This document shows, piece after piece, positions 1-8,309 of a stretch of DNA of 64,000 nucleotides. The DNA is from Parasulfuritortus cantonensis. Its GTDB lineage: Bacteria > Pseudomonadota > Gammaproteobacteria > Burkholderiales > Thiobacillaceae. A program made the position numbers and the translations under genes. A model generated the notes under the pieces. That model was not told the origin of the DNA. It was given only the letters and a program-made list of their open reading frames with translations, and did not search any database. How positions within the stretch are numbered: the stretch's first letter is position 1; every line of letters begins with the position of its first letter. The stretch lies in contig NZ_SJZB01000045.1 of assembly GCF_004337445.1 (NCBI RefSeq), positions 33,284-97,283 of the forward strand. The letters run 5' to 3'.

Positions 1-1305
1 CGCACCCTCTTCCAGTGTGCTCAAGTGGGCGTAGTAGGCGATGTTGCGCATCTGGACTTCCTCGAAGCCGTCGCCGACGCTGATGAACCGTTCGGCATGG
101 CCGACATCGGGATAGCGGTCGCCGTACACGTCGGCCACGTACTCGATCTGCGAGAAGTTGTTGATCAGCAGGTTGGCGATCAGCCGGCGCATGCCGTCGT
201 GCGGCTCGCCCTGGCCCGCGCCCCAGCCGGTGGTGGCACTGGCCTTGCGGATCGTCTCGTAGACCGCCGCGCGCGCGCCGTCGGTCGAAAGACCGGCCGT
301 ATCGGCATAGAGCTTGGCGTTGTCGATATAGCGGTGCGCGGACAGGTCGCCCTTGGCGTCCGGCACGTGGATCTTGATCGTATCGTTGTCGGTGTCGACC
401 CCGATCATCAGGATGTCGGTGCTGGCGCCGCAGCAGAACGAGTTCTGGATCGCCTGGCGGAACTGGTTGAGCCGTTCCAGGGCGGCCTCGACCGCCTTGT
501 GCTCGTTGCTGCCGTGCGCGGCGCAGCCCTGGTGACAGGGATCGGACGAGCTGCCGTGGTAGACCGCGATCTTCAGGTAGCGCGTCCCGGCGTCGGCCGT
601 GGTCGGCACGCCCTCGCGGAACCGGCGCAGTTCGGTGGACACCCAGTCGCGCACGTCGCTCTCGACGTCGAACAGCGTGCCGCGATACGCCTTGTTGCGG
701 GTGAGTGAGGTCAGCGGCAGGCGCAGGATGTAGCGCGAAAGGCCCTTCAGCCGTCCGTCAGCGCAGGCGCTGACGTTGACCGCGTGGTAGCCGCAATCCA
801 GGAAGAAGTTGCGGGTGTCCTGGACCACTTCGCGCTGCTCCTTGATGTCGCGGGCGAACTGGTCGACCGAAGCCGTCAGGGCCTTGAACGCGCAGTGGGC
901 ATAGAGCGCCTTCATGTCCATGCCGGCCACCCAGGAATCGGTAAGCGTTTCTTCGGGCAGCGTGTAGCCGAGCTCATCCCGGGCAATGGCCTGGGCCCGC
1001 GCCGGGAAGTCCTCCAGATGCTGCAGGGAAGACAGCTTGCGCAAGGTGGGCACGATCGCCTCGAAGCGGCCCTTCACCGCATCCTCGCAATGCGCCAGGC
1101 GGGCATTGGTGTTGCGGTCGGCCAGCGGGTGCCGGCGCGGCTGGTCGGAGGCACGCGGCTTGAGCGCGGCGTCGTTGGTTTCGACCGGACGCGTCTGCAT
1201 CGTCGCCGCCGGCGTGCCCAGGCCGTAGGGCGCGGCGCCTTGGGCGTGTGCCCGGCTGCGCTGGGCAGAGCGGAGGCGGAGGGCGTGGGCGTTGCGGGTG
1301 TTCAT
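1..1305 (-). CDS. csoSCA: Carboxysome shell carbonic anhydrase CsoSCA (3' end outside window)
   Basis: Beta-type (epsilon subclass) carbonic anhydrase that sits inside alpha-carboxysomes and turns bicarbonate into CO2 for RuBisCO. The visible 435 codons cover the N-terminal region and most of the catalytic domain; the family is about 510 residues, so only the C-terminal part is missing. The zinc ligands are recognisable as Cys181 (in VSACADGR), His250 (in VYHGSSSD) and Cys261 (in DPCHQGC). Their spacing of 69 and 11 residues matches the Halothiobacillus enzyme. The ATG at 1305 lies 11 bp after the csoS2 stop, as expected for the cso operon order csoS2-csoSCA. Shell genes (csoS4, csoS1) should continue to the left of the window. 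Confidence 0.95.
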   Translation of the reverse strand, partial: MNTRNAHALRLRSAQRSRAHAQGAAPYGLGTPAATMQTRPVETNDAALKPRASDQPRRHPLADRNTNARLAHCEDAVKGRFEAIVPTLRKLSSLQHLEDFPARAQAIARDELGYTLPEETLTDSWVAGMDMKALYAHCAFKALTASVDQFARDIKEQREVVQDTRNFFLDCGYHAVNVSACADGRLKGLSRYILRLPLTSLTRNKAYRGTLFDVESDVRDWVSTELRRFREGVPTTADAGTRYLKIAVYHGSSSDPCHQGCAAHGSNEHKAVEAALERLNQFRQAIQNSFCCGASTDILMIGVDTDNDTIKIHVPDAKGDLSAHRYIDNAKLYADTAGLSTDGARAAVYETIRKASATTGWGAGQGEPHDGMRRLIANLLINNFSQIEYVADVYGDRYPDVGHAERFISVGDGFEEVQMRNIAYYAHLSTLEEGA

Positions 1306-1316
1306 CGGTCAGCCCC

Positions 1317-3653
1317 TTAGCCTCGTGCGCCGCCGGAGACCGTGATCACGGCGCCCTTGCCTGCGTTGCCGCTGCTGCCGGTGACCTTGGCAATCGGCAC
1401 CTCGGGGCGCTCGATCTCCTTGTTGGCCCGTGCGCCGACGCCCATGCCACGCTGCATCCCGCGCAGGGTGGGATTGCGCGACTGCGCCCAGCGGCCCTCG
1501 GTGCCGGTGACGTTGCCGCTGCGGGCCCAGTCGTCGCCGGTGATCCGGGGACCGGCCTCGCGACCTTCGCCGGTGATGCGCTCGGCCATGGATTCGGGTT
1601 CGACCGGCGCCGGGGTCCTCATGGCCATCGGCGCGCCCATCGGACGGTAGCCGTCGTTGTAGCGGAACTCGGGCGTACCCGAGACCAGGCCGCCGGCCAT
1701 GTTAACCGGACCGGTAATGCGGCCGGAACCGCCGTAGCCCGTGCCGGTGATGCGGCCGGTCATCTCGCGCGCCGGGGATGACACGCTGAACGACTCGGGA
1801 CGCGGCGCCGCCGGCTTCATGGTCATGGCCATGGCGGGCCGCATCGCCGGATTCCGGAAGCGCGGCGCCATGGTGTCGCCATGCTGGCAGCCGCACGGGG
1901 TGGCGATGTCCTCGCTGCCGCCGTAGGGCGTACCGCTGATGGCCAAGCCGCTGCCCGGCTCGTCGCCGGTGACGTGGGCGGCGCCGCCGACCATGGTGCC
2001 GGAGACCGGCAGGCCGTGCGGGGTCTGGCTCACGCCCACCTTGTAGGCGGCAGGCGAGACCACGTCGGGGGTGCTGGGACAGGAACCGGCAAAGTGTTCC
2101 TGGCCGTAATACTCCGTACCGGTGACGGGCTGGCACCCCCCGTGATCGTCACCGGTCGATTTTGGGCTTTGCAAGGCGCCTCCCATGCGGGAACCCGTCA
2201 GCGCGCGGCCGGCCATGGTGTGCATCAGCGAGGCCTTGTCCGGCGCGCCGCCGCACAGCGTGCCCCGCGCATACTGGGAACCGGTGACGCGCTGGCAGGA
2301 ACCGGGCTCGTTGCCCGTCACCCGTTCGCTGCGGTCCACCAGGTTGCCTGTGATGCGCTGGCCGCGTTCGCTGGCGTCGATGCCGACCTTGGCCGGACCC
2401 GGCGCCGGGCGCGTGTTGCAGACCGACTGGAACTGTTCGTTCGACAGGTACTCGGTACCGGAGATGGTGCGGCAGGAGCCGGCCTCGTCGCCGGTGACCT
2501 TGCGCGAGTTTCCAACCTCGGTGCCCGACACGGGACGACCGGCCAGGGTGTGCGTCAGCGCAACCTTGCTCGGACCGTTGATGGTCATGCGGGCAGCGCC
2601 GGCGTCGGCATACTGCGAGCCGGTGATGGCCTTCTGCGCACCCGGCTCGGTGCCGGTGACACGCTTGGCGCGGGCCTCGTCGGAACCGGTGATGGTGAGG
2701 CCCTTGCGCTCGGTGGTGCCGGCCACGACCTTCTCGGGACGCGACATCAGACCCTTGCTCTGGCAGAACTCGGCAAAGCCTTCGCTACCCAGATACTCGG
2801 TGCCGGAGACCGGCCTGCAGCTGCCGGGTTCGTCGCCGGTGACCTTGGCCGAACGGCCGACTTCGGTACCGCTCACCCACTGGCCGCGGCTGGTGGCGCT
2901 CATGCCGACCTTGGCCCGACCCGCGATGGGTTGGCCGGCCTCGGGCTTGCTCGAACAGAACGACTCGAACTGCTCGCTGCCGACGTACTCGGTGCCGGTG
3001 ATGGCGCGGCAGCCGCCGGACTCATTGCCGGTGACCTTGCTGGTGCGGTCCACCTGGTTGCCGGTCACGCTCTGGCCGGACAGGGTGGTGCCGGTCTCGA
3101 CCTTGGCCGGTGCTTCCATGGACTGGGGACGCATGCGGCCGCTCGGGCGGCTGGGTGCGGTTTCGCACCGGCCGTTGGTGCACTGCTCGGCGCGGCGTTT
3201 GCGGGCGATGTCGCGGCCGGTCATCTCGCCGCCGCCGGCCGCGCGATACCCGTTGGCCGAGGACTTCTTCGGCACGGCGGACTTGCCCTGGCTGGACATG
3301 GCGCGACGGCGGTCGCGGCAGAGCTGGCGCACGCTGTTGGCATCCTCGCCGGTGGCGTCGGGGCTTTCCTCGACGATGGCGCACAGGGTGTCCAGTTGTT
3401 CCGCCACCGCCTGGGTGTCGGCCTGGCTTTCGACGATGCCTTCGCCCGCGGGCCGCGGCGCGCCGACCGGTGTCGGCTCGAGGGCCGGGGCCGTGGCGAC
3501 GGCAGCTTCAGCGGTCCGCGATTGGGTCCGTGTCCTGGCGCTGACCATGCCGAGTCCTTTCTTGCCGCCCTGGGCCAGCATGGCGCGACGGGCGCGTGCC
3601 AGCTCCTTGCCGCTGAGGCCGGCGGTACTTATCGATGCAGATTGTTCTGGCAT
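1317..3653 (-). CDS. csoS2: Carboxysome assembly scaffold CsoS2
   Basis: Intrinsically disordered scaffold that links RuBisCO to the alpha-carboxysome shell; 778 aa. The N-terminal region has about three basic RuBisCO-binding repeats (SGKELARARR near residue 12, then VRQLCRDRRR and GRDIARKRR). The middle region has at least six M-repeats with the pattern VTGxExGxC followed by I/V-S/T-G-T-E-Y. The C-terminal region ends in the conserved GKGAVITVSGGARG peptide. The ATG at 3653 is preceded by GAGGAAG; a longer frame up to 3773 lacks this site and has no family similarity. It is the first gene of its operon, with no cbbL/cbbS in front, and diverges from cbbR1. A -1 frameshift site after codon 498 should also give a short form of 501 aa. 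Confidence 0.96.
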   Translation of the reverse strand: MPEQSASISTAGLSGKELARARRAMLAQGGKKGLGMVSARTRTQSRTAEAAVATAPALEPTPVGAPRPAGEGIVESQADTQAVAEQLDTLCAIVEESPDATGEDANSVRQLCRDRRRAMSSQGKSAVPKKSSANGYRAAGGGEMTGRDIARKRRAEQCTNGRCETAPSRPSGRMRPQSMEAPAKVETGTTLSGQSVTGNQVDRTSKVTGNESGGCRAITGTEYVGSEQFESFCSSKPEAGQPIAGRAKVGMSATSRGQWVSGTEVGRSAKVTGDEPGSCRPVSGTEYLGSEGFAEFCQSKGLMSRPEKVVAGTTERKGLTITGSDEARAKRVTGTEPGAQKAITGSQYADAGAARMTINGPSKVALTHTLAGRPVSGTEVGNSRKVTGDEAGSCRTISGTEYLSNEQFQSVCNTRPAPGPAKVGIDASERGQRITGNLVDRSERVTGNEPGSCQRVTGSQYARGTLCGGAPDKASLMHTMAGRALTGSRMGGALQSPKSTGDDHGGCQPVTGTEYYGQEHFAGSCPSTPDVVSPAAYKVGVSQTPHGLPVSGTMVGGAAHVTGDEPGSGLAISGTPYGGSEDIATPCGCQHGDTMAPRFRNPAMRPAMAMTMKPAAPRPESFSVSSPAREMTGRITGTGYGGSGRITGPVNMAGGLVSGTPEFRYNDGYRPMGAPMAMRTPAPVEPESMAERITGEGREAGPRITGDDWARSGNVTGTEGRWAQSRNPTLRGMQRGMGVGARANKEIERPEVPIAKVTGSSGNAGKGAVITVSGGARG
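2118..2166 (-). other. Programmed -1 ribosomal frameshift site in csoS2 (slippery heptamer plus stem-loop)
   Basis: Read on the minus strand, codons 497-498 lie in the heptamer C_CCA_AAA (2166-2160), a canonical X_XXY_YYZ slippery site in the correct phase. Three nucleotides later begins a perfect 10-bp inverted repeat, ACCGGTGACG (2156-2147) and CGTCACCGGT (2127-2118), with a 19-nt loop. In the -1 frame translation adds Ile-Asp-Arg and stops at TGA (2151-2149). The result would be a CsoS2A-like form without the last M-repeat and C-terminal region. Frameshifting that gives two CsoS2 isoforms is known in Halothiobacillus; that it works here is inferred. Confidence 0.85.
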
Positions 3654-3749
3654 GATGCTTCCTCTACAGAAATCACTATCCGGAATCCCTCTGGCGCTAA
3701 ATGCCCGCCAGACGGTTGCGACTATAGGGATGGCGTGTAATGAACTACA

Positions 3750-3787
3750 GTTAATTGTTAATATGGTGTTCATTAACAGGAGTTAAT
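3750..3787. promoter_or_regulatory. CbbR-type operator between csoS2 and cbbR1
   Basis: The 135-bp divergent intergenic region contains the perfect inverted repeat ATTAAC-AGGA-GTTAAT at 3772-3787 and two more GTTAAT half-sites at 3750-3755 and 3757-3762. The motif fits the T-N11-A rule for LysR regulators. The spacer of the palindrome contains the AGGAG ribosome binding site of cbbR1, so regulator binding there could repress its own gene. An identical arm-and-spacer arrangement occurs in front of dabB. Confidence 0.7.
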
Positions 3788-3788
3788 C

Positions 3789-4775
3789 ATGAACATCCGC
3801 CACGTCACCCTGCACCAGCTCAGGCTTTTCCATAGCCTGGGCACTCACCGGAGCTACACCCGGGTCGCCGAGGAACTGTTCCTGACCCAGCCCGCCGTCT
3901 CCATACAAATCAAGCGCCTGGAGGAAAGCGTGGGCATGCCGCTGGTCGAGCAGATGGGCAAGCGTCTGTTTCTGACCGAGGCCGGCTGCGAGTTGTATGA
4001 CGCGTCGCGTGACGTGCTCGAGCGCCTGCGCGTCCTGAACGAGGACATGATCGGCCTGGAAAGCGGCGTGAAGGGCCCGATCAACCTGGCCGCCATCACC
4101 ACCGCCAAGTACTTCATGCCGCATCTGCTGGGCGCCTTCCTGCGCGACTATCCGGAGGTGACGCCGCGCCTCACCATCACCAACCAGGCCCGCGTCGTGG
4201 AACGCCTGGAAGCCAATCTGGACGACATGGTGGTGATGGGCACCCTGCCGGAAGACATGGAGCTGGAGGCGGAGCTCTTCCTAGACAACCCGATCGTGGT
4301 CGTCGCCCATCCCGATCACCCGCTGGTCGGCGAGCAGAACATCCCGCTGGCGCGCATCGCCGAGGAACGCTTCCTGGCGCGCGAACCCGGCTCCGGCACG
4401 CGCGCCGCGCGCACCCGGCTGTTCGCCGAACACGGCCTGGACGCCAACGTCTACATGGAACTGGGCAGCAGCGAGGCCATCAAGCAGGCCGTGATGGCCG
4501 GCCTGGGCATCTCCGTGCTATCCAAGCACAACCTCGCCGTGGAACTGGAAGCGGGGCTGATTTCGGTGCTCGACGTGGAGCATTTCCCGCTCATGCGGCA
4601 GTGGTATGCCGTGCACCTGAAAGGCAAGAAGCTGTCGAACACGGCACGCAAGTTCCGCGACTTCCTGCTGCGTGACGGCGCGCGCATCTGGGAAAAGGTG
4701 CAACCGCATACGCACCTGACGCCCGCGCCGAGCGCAAAGGCGGTGCGCCCCGCGCCGCGCAAGAGATCGACCTGA
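3789..4775 (+). CDS. cbbR: LysR-family regulator CbbR (carboxysome-linked copy)
   Basis: LysR-type transcription regulator, 328 aa, of the CbbR group that controls CO2-fixation genes in response to metabolites. A winged helix-turn-helix occupies about residues 5-65 (pattern RVAEELFLTQPAVSIQIKRLEE) and is followed by a periplasmic-binding-protein-like effector domain with EPGSGTRAARTRLF. A basic Pro/Ala-rich tail of about 20 residues is extra compared with the second CbbR. The ATG is 7 nt after AGGAG. It is transcribed away from csoS2 and converges with the PII-like gene. Position and shared operators suggest it regulates the carboxysome and dab operons; this is inference. Confidence 0.9.
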   Translation: MNIRHVTLHQLRLFHSLGTHRSYTRVAEELFLTQPAVSIQIKRLEESVGMPLVEQMGKRLFLTEAGCELYDASRDVLERLRVLNEDMIGLESGVKGPINLAAITTAKYFMPHLLGAFLRDYPEVTPRLTITNQARVVERLEANLDDMVVMGTLPEDMELEAELFLDNPIVVVAHPDHPLVGEQNIPLARIAEERFLAREPGSGTRAARTRLFAEHGLDANVYMELGSSEAIKQAVMAGLGISVLSKHNLAVELEAGLISVLDVEHFPLMRQWYAVHLKGKKLSNTARKFRDFLLRDGARIWEKVQPHTHLTPAPSAKAVRPAPRKRST

Positions 4776-4854
4776 GCCGCCGAGGCCCGGCCGGCCAGCC
4801 GCGCGTCACGGCTGCGTGGCGAGTTGCGGCGGCGCCCCGGCACCACGTCAGCGG

Positions 4855-5199
4855 TCAGCCCGCCTGCTCGCCGGCGCCGGTGAACTTCACCAGCCGCGTG
4901 ACCTGAATGTCGGAGATGAATACCACGCCGGTGTGTTTGCCGAAAAAGGGCGCATAGCCCTCCAGGATCGGCTTCACCAACTCCTCCGGCACGGCCACGA
5001 TGATCATGATCAGCACGGCGTCCTCGTTGAACATCAGGTGGCCTTCGTGGAATCCGTGCTGGCCCTTGCCCGAGAGGTTGTTGACGATGGTGTAGCCGGT
5101 GACGCCGGCGCGATCCAGGAGATCGGTGGCGAAGTCCTGGTGGGCACCTTCGAGGATGATCTCCAATTTCTTGAGGGGACTGAAGTTCAGGTTCTTCAT
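4855..5199 (-). CDS. PII-like protein, carboxysome/DIC-transport associated (CPII type)
   Basis: Small PII-superfamily protein, 114 aa, with the ferredoxin-like pattern LKKLEIILEGAHQDFATDLLDRAGVTG near the N-terminus and GHLMFNEDAVLIMIIVAVPEE in the middle. It lacks the GlnB T-loop with its uridylylated Tyr, so it is not GlnB/GlnK. Its ATG overlaps the dabA stop codon by 4 bp, which implies translational coupling. CPII proteins beside carboxysome and bicarbonate transport genes are known (Thiomonas) and bind adenine nucleotides and bicarbonate. By context this one probably gates the DAB uptake complex according to energy or bicarbonate status. Confidence 0.82.
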   Translation of the reverse strand: MKNLNFSPLKKLEIILEGAHQDFATDLLDRAGVTGYTIVNNLSGKGQHGFHEGHLMFNEDAVLIMIIVAVPEELVKPILEGYAPFFGKHTGVVFISDIQVTRLVKFTGAGEQAG

Positions 5200-8100
5200 G
5201 CCGCGAGCTCCTTGATGTCGTTGCCGAACGCGTCGGCCGCATATGCGTGCCAGCTGCCGTCCTCGTAGATGTGATAGGTGCCGGTCTCGGGGTCCGCGAC
5301 GGTCATGCGCACCCATTCGTTGCGAACCAGCGTCTTGACGTTGACCACGTGCTCGATGGCGTTGCGCGCGTGTTCGAACGGCGCTTCGATCACGGTCAGC
5401 AGACGCATCGGTTCGTGGTAGGGCAAGCCGTCCTTGAGCACGGTCTGCGCCGGCAGGCCGGTACGCAGGTCGCTCAGGTTGCCGGTCATCACGCCGAAGC
5501 GGCCGGCGACGTTGTGGTAGACCTTGCTGCCGCTGCCGTAACACTCGTTGTCGACGGTCGAGAAGTAGTGCTCCATGTTGATCCACTGGCCGACCACCAG
5601 CGGCCCGGCCAGGATGTTCTCCAGCAGGCGGCCCTTCGGGTCGTGGCGGTAGTCGTAGGACTGCAGGAACGAACGCCCGTCCAGGTCGAGCTTCTCGGTC
5701 AGGTCGCGGCGGCCGATGACGAACGCGGCGTTGCGCGACAGGCCCCACTCGGGCCGCACCTGCGACCAATCGGTGGCATTGCGCTGCGCGCTGCGGAAGG
5801 CCTGCGCCGGGTCGACTTCGCCAGCCGCCAACGCCAGTGTCGGCAGACGCTCGGCCGCGCACAGCCGCGAGGCCGCCTGCAGGCCGTTGCTGAGTCGGTC
5901 CAGGTAGACCAGGTGACTGGGCGGCAGCAGGTCGAGATCGTGCAACTTCAGCTCGTCGGTGGTGGTGTTGTGCAGGGCCGGCACGAACCAGGTGTCGTCG
6001 GCGATGTCGATGCCCTGCTCGCGCAACCGGGTGCGCACCGCCGGCTTGTTGGCGATCTGCGCCAGCACGCGGGCATTGACAAGGCCGTGGTTGCCGCCGC
6101 AGGCGCCGCAGTCGAGCGCCGACTCGTAGGGGTTGTTCTCGGACTGGCTGCCGTGGCCGGTCAACAGCACGAAGCGCGAGAAGCCCTCGGTGAGTCCGAT
6201 CGAGCGTAGCGCGACGCTGACGTAGTTGACCTGTTCATCGAGCGTGAAGCCGATGCGGCCCAGGCGTTCGAGCTGGATCTGCGCGTAGCCGGCGTCGATG
6301 CGGTAGACCTTGCGCAGGCGTTCGATCAGGCGTGCTTCGGCGGCCGCGTCGAGCTTGAACCGGCGCGCCAGCTCGGTCTGGCCCTCGCAGTTGCCGAGCG
6401 CGGTCTCACGCAGGTCGCGGATGATCTCGTCGGTGATCGCCTCGCGCTGGATGTCCAGTTCGCGCACCACCGCTTTCACGATCATGGCGCGCTGCAGCGA
6501 ACGGATGATGGAATCGGCCTGTTCGCGGCTGAGCTTGTCGAGCAACAGGCGGCTGTCCGGCTTTTCCGGATGCAGCCGGCTGCGCCAGCGGTGGTAGGCG
6601 CGCGGCGCCAGGCTCTTGCCGAACATGTCCAGGCCGAACAGCAGGCCGATGGCCTCGACCGTGATGTAGGGCGACAGGACCGAGGCCTTGAGTTCGTGGA
6701 AGACGTGGTCCAGCACCGAGAAGAAGGCCTCCTGGTCGGCGCTGCGGGCGATGTCGAGCTCGACGACGAGATTCTTCGGCGCCACCACCACCGGGCATAG
6801 ATGCGTCTCACTGCCCTTCTCCAGGCCGACGAAGCCGACCGGGATGCCGAAGAAGCCGGCGATGCCGAAAGTCTGGTAGTCGCCGACCTTTTCCAGGTGG
6901 CGGCGGATGCGCTCGGAACGCACGTCGATGCAGAACATGGCCTGGGCGAACGGCCGCTTCTCGCGCGGCGGCGTGGCCGCCAGGTTGAGCCCGCCCAGGA
7001 GCCGTTTCATGTAGCGCGCTTCCTGGGCCTTGAGCCAGATCGCGCCTTCCTCGGCCTCGAACCGCGCCAGGGTATCGAGCAACTGGGCGATGGCCGGCGG
7101 CGCCAGCCGGTGCAGGGTCTCGCCCTGGCCGGCCGCCGCCGCCAGCTTGCGCAGTCGTGCCGCGAGGCGGCGGGCTTCCTCGTCGCGTTTGCGCGAGAGG
7201 TAGACCGGCACCAGCTTGGCGAGGCGCACTTCATTCCCGCTGTCGAGCGCATCCTCGACCGTGTGGGCGAGGGCCGGCAGGACCTGGCCGCCGTGCAGTT
7301 CGCGGCGCAGGTAGGCCTCGCCGGCATGGCCGTCGACGAACGCGGTCAGCGCCTCGACCGTGGCCGGCGTCTTCCGGCGCTGGGCATGCTCGCGCAGCAG
7401 CGCCAGGCCGAGCACCAGACGGATCGCCAGGTAATCGACCAGGTCGGCCGGATAGCGCTGGCTCCAGTAGTGGCGCTTGGCGCCGGTGCGCCAGCGGATG
7501 AAGCCGGCCCAGCCGTGCAGGCGCGTGAGCTCGGCGGTGAAGTACTCCATCCACGCGTCCTCGGGCACGCCCAGCTCGGTCATCACGTAGCTGATGATGC
7601 CCTCCGGCGTTTCGTCCACGGCCAGGATGCGCTTGACGTGGAGGCCGCGGAAGAACAGGCGCAGGTTGCGCCGCGCCACCGCGCTCCAGGACTGAAACAG
7701 CCCCTGGCTGCGGCCCGGCATGCGCCACACCGACTGGCCTTCGTCGAAGAAATCGAGACAGCTCTTGATGACCAGTTCATCCAGCGTCTTGCCGATCTCG
7801 GTGCCGAACAATGCGTCGACGCTGGCATACAGCGGACGGTCCGGGCGCGCCTCGGCCTTCACGATGCCGGCCAGCGCGGCATCGCCGATGGCTCGCGCCG
7901 GCAGGGCCGCGCCGTTGAGCACGGCGTGCACATCGGCTGGATCGGCCAGTGCGTCCGCGGCCCCGTGCGCCGGGTCCGGCCGGGTCAGCAGCGCCATCAG
8001 CAGCGCGTGCAGGTCCAGCCCTTCGATGACTGGCTGCGAGGCCAGGAAGCGCCCGACCTGTGCCGCCAGCGCATCGACCTCGATGCGGCCCTGCGCCAGG

Positions 8101-8309
8101 AAGCGCTGGTACTGCCCGCGTTCCAGATAGCCGTGGCCGTGGAACAGGCGTTCGCCCTCGGCCACCGCCTGCTCGAACTTCAGGTGTTCGAGGCCGTAGA
8201 GCGGGTTGTGGTGGATGAAGGTCCGCATCGGCCAGAAGAAGGGAATGGCCTCCCCGGCGACGTGGACCAGCGTGCGGATGTTCAGGCGACGGCCGAGACG
8301 CAGACTCAT
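5196..8309 (-). CDS. dabA: DAB inorganic carbon accumulation complex subunit DabA (DUF2309/UPF0753)
   Basis: Cytoplasmic catalytic-like subunit of the DABs accumulate bicarbonate complex, a carbonic-anhydrase-like protein thought to hydrate CO2 in one direction using ion flow through DabB; 1037 aa. The expected zinc site is present: Cys460 and Asp462 (in MFCIDVRSER), His719 (in TGHGSQSE) and Cys734 (in LDCGACGG). The 15-residue spacing of the last two matches the characterised family. The ATG at 8309 begins MSLRLGRRLNIRTLV and overlaps the preceding stop by 4 bp. Open frame continues upstream to 8879, but that part lies over the membrane gene and is not homologous. It sits between the membrane genes and the PII-like gene. 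Confidence 0.94.
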   Translation of the reverse strand: MSLRLGRRLNIRTLVHVAGEAIPFFWPMRTFIHHNPLYGLEHLKFEQAVAEGERLFHGHGYLERGQYQRFLAQGRIEVDALAAQVGRFLASQPVIEGLDLHALLMALLTRPDPAHGAADALADPADVHAVLNGAALPARAIGDAALAGIVKAEARPDRPLYASVDALFGTEIGKTLDELVIKSCLDFFDEGQSVWRMPGRSQGLFQSWSAVARRNLRLFFRGLHVKRILAVDETPEGIISYVMTELGVPEDAWMEYFTAELTRLHGWAGFIRWRTGAKRHYWSQRYPADLVDYLAIRLVLGLALLREHAQRRKTPATVEALTAFVDGHAGEAYLRRELHGGQVLPALAHTVEDALDSGNEVRLAKLVPVYLSRKRDEEARRLAARLRKLAAAAGQGETLHRLAPPAIAQLLDTLARFEAEEGAIWLKAQEARYMKRLLGGLNLAATPPREKRPFAQAMFCIDVRSERIRRHLEKVGDYQTFGIAGFFGIPVGFVGLEKGSETHLCPVVVAPKNLVVELDIARSADQEAFFSVLDHVFHELKASVLSPYITVEAIGLLFGLDMFGKSLAPRAYHRWRSRLHPEKPDSRLLLDKLSREQADSIIRSLQRAMIVKAVVRELDIQREAITDEIIRDLRETALGNCEGQTELARRFKLDAAAEARLIERLRKVYRIDAGYAQIQLERLGRIGFTLDEQVNYVSVALRSIGLTEGFSRFVLLTGHGSQSENNPYESALDCGACGGNHGLVNARVLAQIANKPAVRTRLREQGIDIADDTWFVPALHNTTTDELKLHDLDLLPPSHLVYLDRLSNGLQAASRLCAAERLPTLALAAGEVDPAQAFRSAQRNATDWSQVRPEWGLSRNAAFVIGRRDLTEKLDLDGRSFLQSYDYRHDPKGRLLENILAGPLVVGQWINMEHYFSTVDNECYGSGSKVYHNVAGRFGVMTGNLSDLRTGLPAQTVLKDGLPYHEPMRLLTVIEAPFEHARNAIEHVVNVKTLVRNEWVRMTVADPETGTYHIYEDGSWHAYAADAFGNDIKELAA

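Noticed and set aside
1881..3740. Long plus-strand open frames opposite csoS2, and similar ones opposite glgP (11297-13885), cbbO (13801-16074) and cbbL (18251-19789)
   Set aside because: Each mirrors a well-recognised minus-strand gene and has biased, non-protein-like composition.
3654..3773. Upstream extension of csoS2 to 3773
   Set aside because: It would read through the promoter/operator region; the ATG at 3653 has a strong ribosome binding site and the family N-terminus.
4855..5199. PII-like gene as GlnB/GlnK
   Set aside because: The T-loop with the modified tyrosine and the GlnB signature are absent; genomic context is carbon uptake, not nitrogen.
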